Positions 1-9,442 of a DNA stretch of 64,000 nt are shown here, one piece after another. The stretch is from CAZMSD01 sp964568855. GTDB taxonomy: Bacteria; CAIWAD01. The notes below the pieces were generated by a model that saw nothing but the letters and a program-made list of their open reading frames with translations, was not told the origin of the DNA and ran no database searches. Numbering within the stretch: the stretch's first letter is position 1; each line of letters opens with the position of its first letter. The position numbers were made by a program, and so were the translations under genes. Location: assembly GCA_964568855.1 (NCBI GenBank), contig CAZMSD010000021.1, positions 3,852 to 67,851 on the forward strand, given 5' to 3'.

Positions 1-1
1 C

Positions 2-160
2 AACCAGGTGGCGGTGCTCAGTGGAACCGACGTCTGTACCCTGCCCATCATGGAAGTGGCCGGTCGAATCAAGACGGTGGCGGAGAATTCGCAGACCGTG
101 CTCTTCGCCGAGAGGATGGGCGTTTCCTTCGGGCGACCCAACCGCGAGGTCAGACTCTGA
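2..160 (+). CDS. 6-phosphofructokinase, C-terminal end (partial)
   Basis: Only the last 52 codons are inside the window; the reading frame enters at base 2 and stops at TGA 158-160. The visible residues include 'VCTLPIMEVAGRIKTV' followed by 'AERMGVSFG'. This matches the layout of the end of ATP/PPi-dependent phosphofructokinases, where a 'VPLxEVAGKxKxV' strand is followed by a helix ending 'ARxxGxxFGD'. The family would catalyse fructose-6-phosphate phosphorylation in glycolysis. The call rests on a short tail only, and the upstream part is needed to confirm it. A 124-base spacer follows before the next gene. Confidence 0.55.
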   Translation, partial: NQVAVLSGTDVCTLPIMEVAGRIKTVAENSQTVLFAERMGVSFGRPNREVRL

Positions 161-284
161 GTCCGTGATGCAAAACGGCGGGATTCCGCGTGATACTCGT
201 TTCTTGGACTAGGAATTCTCACTGTCGATGCAGACCTTGTAACATAAACTGAGGCAGTGTTCAGAAAGGGCACGGCGGAGCACC

Positions 285-1433
285 GTGGAGAAGTGGACAT
301 TGAAGCTCGAGGAGCTGAAAATCGGGATCCGCCTGGCCGAGGACATCTACGAAGAACGTCCCGGCGGCCAGCGTGTCCTGCTCTTCGCTCGCGGCCAGCG
401 AATCTCGAGCGAACTGCAGCTCGATCGGTTGCGCGAAAGCGGTGCCCTGCAAGTCTTGGTGAGCGAGGGTTCCGAGCGTCTCGAGCTTTTGCCCGACGAA
501 CGCTGCTCGGATCGGGTCCGCGAGGAGTTCAGCGAATTGCGCATCCAGATGGACCAGGCCCGCGACTGGGACATCGAGGCCGTGCGCAGCCTGGATGACG
601 CCTTCCAGGAAGTTCGCAACGGCGCGCGCCCGCGCCTGGACCGGCTGGAGGAGTTGACCCGCGCTTCCCTCAAGCACGTGCGGGGCAACAGCGATATCGC
701 CATGGCCATTCGCGGCCTGCGCAGCCGCCAGCCCTACATCTACCGCCACACCCTCAGCGTCTGTTCGCTGCTCCAGCAGCACGCGCTGCACCGCGATCCG
801 GAGATCTCCGACGAGCGGATCCTGCGCTACAGCCTGGCCGGCCTGCTGCACGACGTGGGCATGATGCACTGCTCCACTGTGAACGGCGAGGACATGCACA
901 AGGCCATCACCGAGGAATCAAGGCTGCATCCCGATTTCGGGCTCGAGATCGTCAAGGAACTCGCCGGTGTGCCGCCCGAAGTGCGGCGGGCGGTGCTCGA
1001 GCACCACGAGCGCTACAACGGCAGCGGCTTTCCCACGGGACTCCGCGGCGACGAGATCCATCCCCTGGCCTACATGACCGGGATCTGCGACGCTTTCGAG
1101 ATTCTGATTTCGGAGCGGGGATACCGGGGCGCCCTCTCCCCGGCCGTGGCCATGACCCTGCTGCAGAGCTGGGCCGACCGGGAGTTTCCCGCCGGCCTGG
1201 TGCGGGAGTTCTCCGATTGCTTCGGCCGCTGGCCCGTGGGAGCCGCCGTGGAGCTGGACACCGGGGAGCGGGGACTGGTGGCCATGCGCGGTGGCATCGA
1301 CCCCCTGCTGCCCGTGGTGGCCGTGCGCTGCGAAGAGGGCATCCGCATGGTGGACCTCGGCTATTCCCGCCAGAAGATCCAGCGCGGGATCCGCATGGAT
1401 GACGCCGCGGTCGGCCCCGACGAGGTTTTCTGA
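285..1433 (+). CDS. HD-GYP domain phosphodiesterase
   Basis: 382 residues, probably a cyclic-di-GMP (or related cyclic dinucleotide) phosphodiesterase. The N-terminal ~130 residues are an uncharacterised region rich in charged helix. The HD-GYP domain follows: His155, the metal pair His189-Asp190 in 'LLHDVGMMH', His215, and the signature 'HHERYNGSGFP' at 240-250, where the classical GYP reads GFP and the usual Asp is Asn. The 'DAFEILISERGYR' segment also fits the family. The start is GTG at 285, preceded by a GGAG at a workable distance. There is no receiver domain, so input probably comes through the N-terminal region. It lies alone upstream of the gatC-kds run, with an 87-base spacer. Confidence 0.85.
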   Translation: MEKWTLKLEELKIGIRLAEDIYEERPGGQRVLLFARGQRISSELQLDRLRESGALQVLVSEGSERLELLPDERCSDRVREEFSELRIQMDQARDWDIEAVRSLDDAFQEVRNGARPRLDRLEELTRASLKHVRGNSDIAMAIRGLRSRQPYIYRHTLSVCSLLQQHALHRDPEISDERILRYSLAGLLHDVGMMHCSTVNGEDMHKAITEESRLHPDFGLEIVKELAGVPPEVRRAVLEHHERYNGSGFPTGLRGDEIHPLAYMTGICDAFEILISERGYRGALSPAVAMTLLQSWADREFPAGLVREFSDCFGRWPVGAAVELDTGERGLVAMRGGIDPLLPVVAVRCEEGIRMVDLGYSRQKIQRGIRMDDAAVGPDEVF

Positions 1434-1520
1434 TCCGCTTTCATCAAATTTTCCCCTGAACAGCAGGAGTGGACCTGTCCGCGCGGCCCACCGCGCCGGA
1501 ACCGTGATACAGGGATCGCC

Positions 1521-1823
1521 ATGCCCTTCACCAGCGGGGATCTTCAACAGGCGGCCCGCCTTGCCGGGCTGGAACTGAAAGCGGCGGAGTGCGCCCTGTT
1601 CGAGCGCGATCTCGGGCGCATCCTGGAGTTCTTCCAGGTCCTGGACGAGGCGGAAATAGACGGGGTGGAACCCATGCATCACGTCCTCGACCTGTCCAAC
1701 GTGTTGCGCGAGGACCGGACGCGTCCTTCCCTGCCCTCCGGCGAGGTACTCGCGCGGGCCCCACGCAGCGGGGAGGGCTTGATTATCGGTCCCCCGGCGC
1801 TGCCCCCGCGGGAGGGAGAATGA
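1521..1823 (+). CDS. gatC: Asp/Glu-tRNA(Asn/Gln) amidotransferase subunit C
   Basis: 100 residues, the normal GatC length. GatC stabilises the GatA-GatB complex that converts misacylated Glu-tRNA(Gln)/Asp-tRNA(Asn) to the amidated form. Recognisable features are the N-terminal 'ARLAGLELKAAECALFERDLGRIL' type helix, the 'EIDGVEPMHHVLDLSNVLREDRTRPS' segment and the C-terminal 'LPPREGE'. The gene overlaps kdsB by ATGA, so the two are translationally coupled. gatA and gatB are not next to it here, so GatC is separated from its partners and sits at the head of the Kdo/LPS run. Upstream is a GTGATAC motif at 1504. Confidence 0.88.
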   Translation: MPFTSGDLQQAARLAGLELKAAECALFERDLGRILEFFQVLDEAEIDGVEPMHHVLDLSNVLREDRTRPSLPSGEVLARAPRSGEGLIIGPPALPPREGE

Positions 1824-2569
1824 GCGTGCGGGTACTCGGTGTGATCCCTGCGCGATACGCCTCTACCCGCTTCCCCGGCAAAGCTCTCGCCCCGATCTGC
1901 GGTAAGCCCATGATCCGCTGGGTCTGGGAGGCCGCGCGCCGGGCCCTCCGGCTCGACGAACTGCTGGTGGCCACCGACGACAAGCGCATCTACGACACGG
2001 TGGAGGGCTTCGGCGGCAGGGTCTGCATGACCGATGCGCGACACGCCAGCGGAACCGACCGCCTGGCCGAGGCCGCAGCGGATTCGGGCGCCGGAATCGC
2101 GGTCAACATCCAGGGGGACGAGCCCCTGATGGATCCCGGGTTGATCGACGCCGTGGTGGCGCCGCTGCTGGAGGACGCCGGGCTAAGCTGCTGCACCGCC
2201 GTGACACACTTCCGCAACCTGGACGAGCTGCGCAATCCGGACACGGCCAAGGTGATCCTGGACGCGGAGGACCGCGCCCTGTACTTCTCGAGGGCGGTCA
2301 TCCCCCACCCGCGCGACGGAGCGCCCGACCTGGATATGTATCACAAGCACGTGGGTATCTACGCCTACCGCGCCGCCTTCCTCGAGTGTTTCACGCGCCT
2401 GAGCAGCCGCCTCGAGGAGATTGAACGCCTGGAGCAGCTGCGCATGCTGGAGCACGGGGTGGTTGTCCGGGCCGTCCGCGTGCCTTACCAGCCCCTTGGG
2501 GTGGATCGGGAAGGCGACATTGCGGCGGTGGAGCGGGAGCTCGAAAGACGAGGACTCAGTGACACGTAG
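1820..2569 (+). CDS. kdsB: 3-deoxy-manno-octulosonate cytidylyltransferase (CMP-Kdo synthetase)
   Basis: 249 residues. Activates Kdo with CTP to give CMP-Kdo for lipid A inner-core assembly in the cytoplasm. The N-terminus 'VIPARYASTRFPGKAL' is the classic nucleotidyltransferase loop, followed by 'VATDD' and 'ASGTDRLAEAA' and 'NIQGDEPL', all KdsB signatures. The C-terminus has the 'LEQLRMLEHG' and 'VDREGDIAAVE' segments. The start ATG at 1820 overlaps the gatC stop; an in-frame extension upstream would run through gatC and is not credible. Followed after 32 bases by pyrG, whose product CTP is this enzyme's substrate. Confidence 0.96.
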   Translation: MSVRVLGVIPARYASTRFPGKALAPICGKPMIRWVWEAARRALRLDELLVATDDKRIYDTVEGFGGRVCMTDARHASGTDRLAEAAADSGAGIAVNIQGDEPLMDPGLIDAVVAPLLEDAGLSCCTAVTHFRNLDELRNPDTAKVILDAEDRALYFSRAVIPHPRDGAPDLDMYHKHVGIYAYRAAFLECFTRLSSRLEEIERLEQLRMLEHGVVVRAVRVPYQPLGVDREGDIAAVERELERRGLSDT

Positions 2570-2601
2570 CGGCGACCCCGCGCCGCGGAAGAGGAGGATC
2601 G

Positions 2602-4232
<1,631 letters not shown>

Positions 4233-4233
<1 letters not shown>

Positions 4234-5138
4234 TGATGCAGCGTACGGTGAAAATCCGCGAGCTGGAAGTGGGCCGGGGCAGGCCGTTATGCCTGATCGC
4301 CGGGCCCTGCGTGATCGAGAGTCGCGAACTCTGTCTCTCCGTGGCCGAGCGACTGCAGAAGATCTCCGGGGCGCTGAAGATGCCCCTGATCTTCAAGAGC
4401 TCCTACCTCAAGGACAACCGCTCCGGCCTGGACAGTTTCCAGGGCCCGGGCCTGGAAGCCGGCCTGCGGGTGCTCGAGGAAGTCCGCGCCTCATTCGGCA
4501 TGCCCGTTCTCTCGGACGTGCACGAAAGCGCCGACGCTCCCGCCGCGGCGGAAGTGCTGGACGTGATCCAGATTCCGGCCTATCTTTCCATGCAGAGCGG
4601 GCTGGTGACCGCCGCGGCTCGTACCGGGGCGGTGATAAACGTGAAGAAGGGGCAGTTCCTGCACCCTCTGGACATGCGCAACGTGGTCGGAAAGATCGAG
4701 AGCCAGGGCAACCGCCGCATCCTGCTCACCGAGCGGGGCACCTGTCTCGGCTATCACAACCTGGTGGCCGACATGCGCAGCCTGCCCATGATGCGCGGCC
4801 TGGGCTACCCGGTGGTCTTCGATCCCACGCATACCATCCGCCGCTACGGCGTTCCCAGCTCCGATCCGGCGGGGGGCGAGCCCCAGTACACGCCGCACCT
4901 GACGCGGGCCGGAACGGCGGCCGGAATAGACCTGCTGTTCCTCGAAACCCATCCCGAACCCGCCCGGGCGCTTTGCGACGCCGCCAGCATGCTGCCCCTG
5001 GACCGGCTTAAGCCGCTGCTGCAAGACTGCCTGCGGATTCACGAGATCGTCACCTCTTCGGCCGAGTCGGAAGCGCCGGAGCCTGAGGAAGATTCCGGAT
5101 CGGCGGAGGCCAGGGGGGAGCGCGCATGTCCTCGATGA
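4233..5138 (+). CDS. kdsA: 3-deoxy-8-phosphooctulonate synthase (Kdo-8-P synthase)
   Basis: 301 residues, slightly longer than the typical ~275 because of an acidic C-terminal tail after 'IHEIV'. Condenses arabinose-5-phosphate with PEP. Diagnostic segments are 'LIAGPCVIESRE', 'FKSSYLKDNRSG', 'LSDVHE', 'IPAYLSMQSGLV', 'NVKKGQFLHP', 'LTERGT' and 'VFDPTHTIRRYG'. The Cys in 'GPCVIES' and the 'RSGLDS' loop are seen in metal-dependent members, but the class cannot be fixed here. The start ATG overlaps the pyrG stop, and the C-terminal tail overlaps kdsC by 13 bases. It forms part of a complete Kdo pathway. Confidence 0.96.
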
Positions 5139-5689
5139 ACCGGGATGAGCTGACCCGGCGCGCCGAACAGGTAAAGCTGCTGCTGTTGGACGTGGACGGC
5201 GTGCTCACCGACGGCCGGATCCGCCTGGGCGAACATGACGAAGTGAAGGCCTACCATGCCCAGGACGGGCTGGGAGTGACCCTGGCGCGCAGCGCCGGCA
5301 TCCTGGTGGGCCTGATCACGGGCCGGCGTTCCGCCACGGTGGAGCGACGCGGGCGCGAGTTGAAGCTGGATTTCCTGGTGCAGGGCCGGCCGGACAAACT
5401 GCAGGCCTTCGAGGAACTGCGGAAGAGGGCCGGCGTTAAGTCCGGGGAGGTCTGCTTCATGGGGGACGACTGGATCGACCTCTCGCTGCTTTCGCGCGTG
5501 GGCCTGCCCGCCTGTCCCGCCGACGCGCGGCCCGAGGTCCGCGAGCGCTGCGTCTTCGTCTCGTCGAAACCGGGGGGCGGGGGAGCGATCCGCGAGCTGG
5601 TGGAAACCCTGCTCAGGCTGCGCGGTCAGTTCGACGAGCTGCTCGAGAGCTATCTGCGGGGAAGGGGAGCTGCGGCCAGTGGTCAGTAA
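5126..5689 (+). CDS. kdsC: 3-deoxy-manno-octulosonate-8-phosphatase
   Basis: 187 residues, HAD superfamily C0-type phosphatase that releases Kdo from Kdo-8-P. Motif I is 'LLDVDGVLTDGRI' near residue 18, motif II is 'GLITGRRS', and the Lys/motif III-IV region is 'GRPDKLQAF' followed by 'VCFMGDDWIDLSLL'. These match the tetrameric KdsC family closely. It overlaps kdsA upstream and kdsD downstream by about ten bases, so the three are almost certainly translated from one message. Confidence 0.94.
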   Translation: MSSMNRDELTRRAEQVKLLLLDVDGVLTDGRIRLGEHDEVKAYHAQDGLGVTLARSAGILVGLITGRRSATVERRGRELKLDFLVQGRPDKLQAFEELRKRAGVKSGEVCFMGDDWIDLSLLSRVGLPACPADARPEVRERCVFVSSKPGGGGAIRELVETLLRLRGQFDELLESYLRGRGAAASGQ

Positions 5690-6728
5690 GACGAACGAGG
5701 GGCCCGCTTCCGGCGGAAGCAATGACTCTGCCGCGGGAGGCCGCGAGCTGGAGCACCTGCGGCAGGTGGTCCGGATCGAGAAGGAAGCCCTGGCCGCGCT
5801 GGAGGAGCGGCTGGACGAGTCCTTCGTCCGGGCCGTGGACCTGATCCACAGGACCAGCGGCGGCCCGGGCGGCGGAGCGACTCCCGGCGGTCGCCTGATC
5901 GTCTGCGGCCTGGGCAAGTCCGGCTTCATCGCCCGCAAGATCGCCGCCACGCTGACCTCCACGGGCACGCCGGCCATCTACGTTCATCCCGTGGAAGGGG
6001 CCCACGGCGACTTCGGGCTGATCCAGCCGGGAGACGCGGCCCTGGTGGTCTCCAAGTCCGGCGCGGGCGAGGAACTGCACACCCTGCTGCCCTACCTCAA
6101 GCGCACGGGGGTGCCCGTGATCGCCGTGACGCACGACCTTGAGAGCCAGCTGGCCAGCCACAGCGAGATCGTGCTGGACGCCTCAATCCGGCAGGAAGCC
6201 TGTCCCAACGACGTGGCGCCCACTTCCAGCTCCACTGTCGCCCTGGTGATCGGAGACGCCCTGGCCGTGGCCCTGATGCGTCGTCGGGGATTCACGCGCG
6301 AGGATTTCGCGCGCTTTCACCCCGCCGGAGCGCTGGGACGAAAGCTGCTGATGACCGTGGCCGACGCCCTGCCCGCCGAGCGCGAACTGGCGGTTGTAGG
6401 GCCGGAGGAAAAGCTGCCCGAAGTGATCCTGCGTATCACGGGCAGCCGCTGCGGGGCCACTGTGGTGATGGAAAGCGATCGACTGCTGGGCATGATCACC
6501 GACGGGGACCTGCGGCGTCACATGCTGGATGAGGCCGACCTGGGCCAGCTGGCCGCCCGCGAAATCATGTCCACCCGGCCCAAGACCATCGCGGGAGATC
6601 GGCTGGCCGCGGAGGCGCTGAGCCTGCTCAACCGGCACAAGATCCAGCAGCTGGTGGTGGAGGATCCCGAGGGTCGGCCCACCGGCATCCTGCACCTGCA
6701 CGACCTGCTGGCGCTCGGGATCCGCTGA
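5679..6728 (+). CDS. kdsD: D-arabinose-5-phosphate isomerase (SIS plus two CBS domains)
   Basis: 349 residues. Converts ribulose-5-phosphate to arabinose-5-phosphate, the first committed Kdo precursor. The SIS domain carries 'LIVCGLGKSGFIARKIAATLTSTGTPA', 'HPVEGAHGDFGL' and 'SKSGAGEE', and the family's 'DVAPTSSSTVALVIGDALAVALM' stretch. Two CBS repeats follow (around residues 230-345). The N-terminus has about 35 extra polar residues before the conserved helix. The start is GTG at 5679 with a GGGGAG Shine-Dalgarno inside the end of kdsC. Ends overlapping lptC by one base. Confidence 0.95.
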   Translation: MVSKTNEGPASGGSNDSAAGGRELEHLRQVVRIEKEALAALEERLDESFVRAVDLIHRTSGGPGGGATPGGRLIVCGLGKSGFIARKIAATLTSTGTPAIYVHPVEGAHGDFGLIQPGDAALVVSKSGAGEELHTLLPYLKRTGVPVIAVTHDLESQLASHSEIVLDASIRQEACPNDVAPTSSSTVALVIGDALAVALMRRRGFTREDFARFHPAGALGRKLLMTVADALPAERELAVVGPEEKLPEVILRITGSRCGATVVMESDRLLGMITDGDLRRHMLDEADLGQLAAREIMSTRPKTIAGDRLAAEALSLLNRHKIQQLVVEDPEGRPTGILHLHDLLALGIR

Positions 6729-7420
6729 TGGCTTCGCCCGCCTCCGGTTCGCGCGGGCGCCTGTTGCGACGCCTGCTGCTGACGGCCCTCTGCTGGCCGG
6801 GTTTCCGTTGCGCGCCAGGCCCCGAGACGCCCCTGCCGCCGCTGGCGGAGAACATTCCCGAGCAGGAATTCCGCGAAGCCGTAGTCGAGTATTACGAGGG
6901 CGGGAGCCTGCGCGGCATCCTTTCCGCCGAGCACATGCAGCAGTTCCGCAGGAAGCACCTGGTGCTGCTCTTCGACGCGGTTCAAAGCGTCAACTTCGAC
7001 AGCCTGGGCCGGGTCGAGAGCGTGATGACTTGTGATACGCTGTACTACCGGCGGGACAAGCGCGACCTCAAGGCGCGCGGCCACGTGATCGTCAGCGCCG
7101 CGGGAGAGCCGGATCCCGGCGGGGAAGGAGGGAGTCCCGCGGGGGAATTGGACTCGCCGGAGACGCAGCGGCTCGAGGTTGAGCGCCTGAAGAGCAGCCC
7201 GGCCTTCAGGCTGCGCAGCGAGGCCCTGGACTGGGTAGAGCGGATTCGCAAGATCCGCACGGAGCTGCCCGTGGTCTTCGAGTCGCAGCGCGACACGGTC
7301 CGCGGAGTGGGCTTCCAGAGCGATCGCGACCTGGGCAACTGGGAGATCTACCGGCCGGAGGGCGTTTCGCACCGGCGCTTCGAGCGCAGCCCCGGGGAGG
7401 ACGGCGGTGAGTCGGATTAG
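6728..7420 (+). CDS. lptC: LptC-like LPS export protein
   Basis: 230 residues. A basic N-terminus and one hydrophobic segment (about residues 10-27) would anchor it in the inner membrane, with a Cys at position 28 that could also be lipidated. The body 'GSLRGILSAEHMQQF' and 'DAVQSVNFDSLGRVESVMTCDTLYYRRDKRDLKARGHVIV' shows the LptC/OstA beta-jellyroll pattern, in which a modification is written as strands separating lost and gained barriers. LptC links the LptBFG ATPase complex to the LptA bridge. It is coupled to the kdsD stop and overlaps the next gene by 14 bases. A GTGATAC motif lies at 7032. Similarity is by pattern only, hence moderate confidence. Confidence 0.8.
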   Translation: MASPASGSRGRLLRRLLLTALCWPGFRCAPGPETPLPPLAENIPEQEFREAVVEYYEGGSLRGILSAEHMQQFRRKHLVLLFDAVQSVNFDSLGRVESVMTCDTLYYRRDKRDLKARGHVIVSAAGEPDPGGEGGSPAGELDSPETQRLEVERLKSSPAFRLRSEALDWVERIRKIRTELPVVFESQRDTVRGVGFQSDRDLGNWEIYRPEGVSHRRFERSPGEDGGESD

Positions 7421-8603
7421 GACGACCGGAGCCGGGAGCCCGTCGAAGCGGGGGGGCGCGATCGCGGCGGCGCTGATCGCCCTCTGCGCCTGGGCTCCCC
7501 CGCTGTACGGCGAAGCTATCGACCTTCAGCGGGCCGACCTGATGCGCACCACCACGGTGGGCGAGCGGGTCTTCCGCGAGCTGCAGGGTGACGTGCGCGT
7601 ACGTTTCCGCGACATGGTGGTCGATTTCCAGTACGGGCGCTACAATCCCCGGACCGGCGTGCTCAACTGCGTGCGCGAGGTGGTGCTCCGGCAGGGCGGG
7701 CGGACCCTCTGGTGCGAGGAGCTGACGCTCTACGAGGACGAAGAGAAGGCTGTGGCCCGGGGTCGCGTTCACGGCCTGGGAGACAGCCTGGAAACCTGGG
7801 CCGAGCGCGCCACCTACTGGGACGGCCTTAAGCGCGTGCTGCTGGAAATCCGGGCGCGGGTCCTGGATCATGAGCGCCTGCTCGAGCTGCGGGGGGGCGA
7901 GATCCACGGTGACCACGAAGCGGGATTCTACACGGCCACTCGCGCGCCCGTCCTGGTATCGCTGGAGGAGCCCCAAAGCACCCTGAAGGCGCGCTACATG
8001 GAGTGGGACCGCGAGGCTGGCCGGGCCCTCGCCCTGCGCGAGGCCGACCTGGTCTCGCAGGATTTCCACGCCACCTGCGACAGCCTGGTCTGGCTGGATT
8101 CGCTGGGGCGGGCCGAGTTCCATATAAAACCGGTGCTCTTCCGAGAGGAGCGGACGATCACCGGGGAAATCGTCGAGGCCTGGTCCCGGGAACGCCGGCT
8201 GGATTCGCTGATCGTGCTGGGGCGGGGGATCGTCCGTTCACCCTCGGACAGCGTCTCCCTTGAGCTGGAGGACCGCCTCGAGGGGGACCGGATCCACTTC
8301 AGCTTCGAGGAAGGCCAGCTGCGGCGGATCCAGGTCCGGGGACACGCCCGCAGCGTGTTTTTCGCCCTGGACGAGCAGCGCCGACCGGGCATGAACGTCT
8401 CGGATGCCGAGCGGATGAAATTCCTGCTGGAAGACCAGCGGCTGATCAGCGTGGACATGACGGGCGCCGTTAAGGCTTTCTGGCTGCCGCTGCAGGAACC
8501 GCCGGAGATTCCGGCTGCGCCCGCGGACGGACCAGCCGGGGCGGAGGAGTCCGGCGCGATCGAAGGCGACAGCGAGGATCCGGCGGGAAAGGAGGCCCCA
8601 TGA
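7407..8603 (+). CDS. OstA/LptA-like periplasmic LPS transport protein
   Basis: 398 residues with an N-terminal signal segment 'GGAIAAALIALCAWAPPLYGEA'. The mature part repeats the OstA pattern: 'ELQGDVRVRFRDMVVDFQYGRYNPRTGVLNCVREVVLRQGGRTLWCEELTLYEDEEKAVARGRV'. These are alternating statements of strands typical of LptA/LptD-N proteins that shield lipid A across the periplasm. It is roughly twice the length of E. coli LptA, so it may contain several jellyroll modules. The C-terminus is Pro/Ala/Glu-rich. Start GTG 7407 lies inside the end of lptC. Position between lptC and lptB supports the role. Confidence 0.8.
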   Translation: MSRIRTTGAGSPSKRGGAIAAALIALCAWAPPLYGEAIDLQRADLMRTTTVGERVFRELQGDVRVRFRDMVVDFQYGRYNPRTGVLNCVREVVLRQGGRTLWCEELTLYEDEEKAVARGRVHGLGDSLETWAERATYWDGLKRVLLEIRARVLDHERLLELRGGEIHGDHEAGFYTATRAPVLVSLEEPQSTLKARYMEWDREAGRALALREADLVSQDFHATCDSLVWLDSLGRAEFHIKPVLFREERTITGEIVEAWSRERRLDSLIVLGRGIVRSPSDSVSLELEDRLEGDRIHFSFEEGQLRRIQVRGHARSVFFALDEQRRPGMNVSDAERMKFLLEDQRLISVDMTGAVKAFWLPLQEPPEIPAAPADGPAGAEESGAIEGDSEDPAGKEAP

Positions 8604-8635
8604 CGTCGAAGCTCCACGGGGAAGCGGGCACTTGA
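8600..8635 (+). CDS. 11-codon mini-ORF before lptB (possible leader)
   Basis: An ATG at 8600 overlaps the stop of the OstA gene (ATGA) and follows a GGAGG seven bases upstream. It runs 11 codons (M T S K L H G E A G T) to a TGA at 8633-8635. That stop overlaps the TTG start of lptB (TTGA). It may simply pass ribosomes from the upstream gene to lptB; a separate peptide function is not claimed. Confidence 0.35.
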   Translation: MTSKLHGEAGT

Positions 8636-9360
8636 GAACCTTTCGCAGCGAAAAACTGGTCAAGGTCTACGGCCGGCGCACCGTGGTGGACGAGGTCTCC
8701 ATCCAGGTGGGTACGGGCGAGATCGTGGGTCTGCTGGGTCCCAACGGGGCGGGCAAGACCACTACCTTCTACATGATGACCGGCATGATCCGACCCAGCC
8801 TAGGTGAGATCTTCATCGACGACAAGTCGGTGACCCGCATGCCCATGTTCCGCCGGGCGCGCATGGGCGTGGGCTACCTGGCGCAGGAGGCGAGCATCTT
8901 CCGGCGCCTGACGGTGGCGGAGAACCTGCTGGCGATCCTGGAAACCATGCCCCTGAGCCGTGAAGAGCGCCAGGACCGCCTGGAGCAGCTTCTGGCCGAG
9001 CTTCGCGTGGATCACCTGGCGAAATCCAAAGCCTACACCCTCTCCGGAGGAGAGCGCCGCCGGGTGGAGATCGCCCGCGCTCTGGCTTCCCGTCCTTCCT
9101 TCATGCTGCTGGACGAACCCTTCGCCGGCGTGGATCCCATCGCCGTGGGCGACATCCAGGGCATCGTCGAGGAGCTGAAGCGGCGAAACATCGGGGTTTT
9201 GATAACCGATCATAACGTACACGAGACCCTGTCCATCACGGACCGCGCCTATCTGCTCTACGAGGGCCGGATTCTCAAGTCCGGCAGTTCCGAAGAGCTG
9301 GCAGGCGACGAACAAGTGAGACGGCTTTATCTCGGTGATAATTTCCGTCTGAATCGATAG
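8632..9360 (+). CDS. lptB: LPS export ABC transporter ATPase LptB
   Basis: 242 residues. Powers LPS extraction from the inner membrane with LptF/LptG, which are not in this window. Walker A is 'GLLGPNGAGKTTTFYMMTG', the Q-loop region 'GYLAQEASIFRRLTVAENL' is diagnostic of LptB, the ABC signature is 'LSGGERRRVEIARALA', Walker B is 'FMLLDEPFAGVDPIA' and the switch His is in 'LITDHNVHETL'. The first recognisable residues 'FRSEKLVKVYG' place the start at the TTG 8632, which overlaps the stop of an 11-codon mini-ORF. Confidence 0.95.
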   Translation: MRTFRSEKLVKVYGRRTVVDEVSIQVGTGEIVGLLGPNGAGKTTTFYMMTGMIRPSLGEIFIDDKSVTRMPMFRRARMGVGYLAQEASIFRRLTVAENLLAILETMPLSREERQDRLEQLLAELRVDHLAKSKAYTLSGGERRRVEIARALASRPSFMLLDEPFAGVDPIAVGDIQGIVEELKRRNIGVLITDHNVHETLSITDRAYLLYEGRILKSGSSEELAGDEQVRRLYLGDNFRLNR

Positions 9361-9442
9361 CTTTTCGGCACCGGCCGCGACGGATGGAACTCGGGCCGGT
9401 CGTCGGCTCACTGCAACCTGAACTCAGGGAGATCATCGCGGA

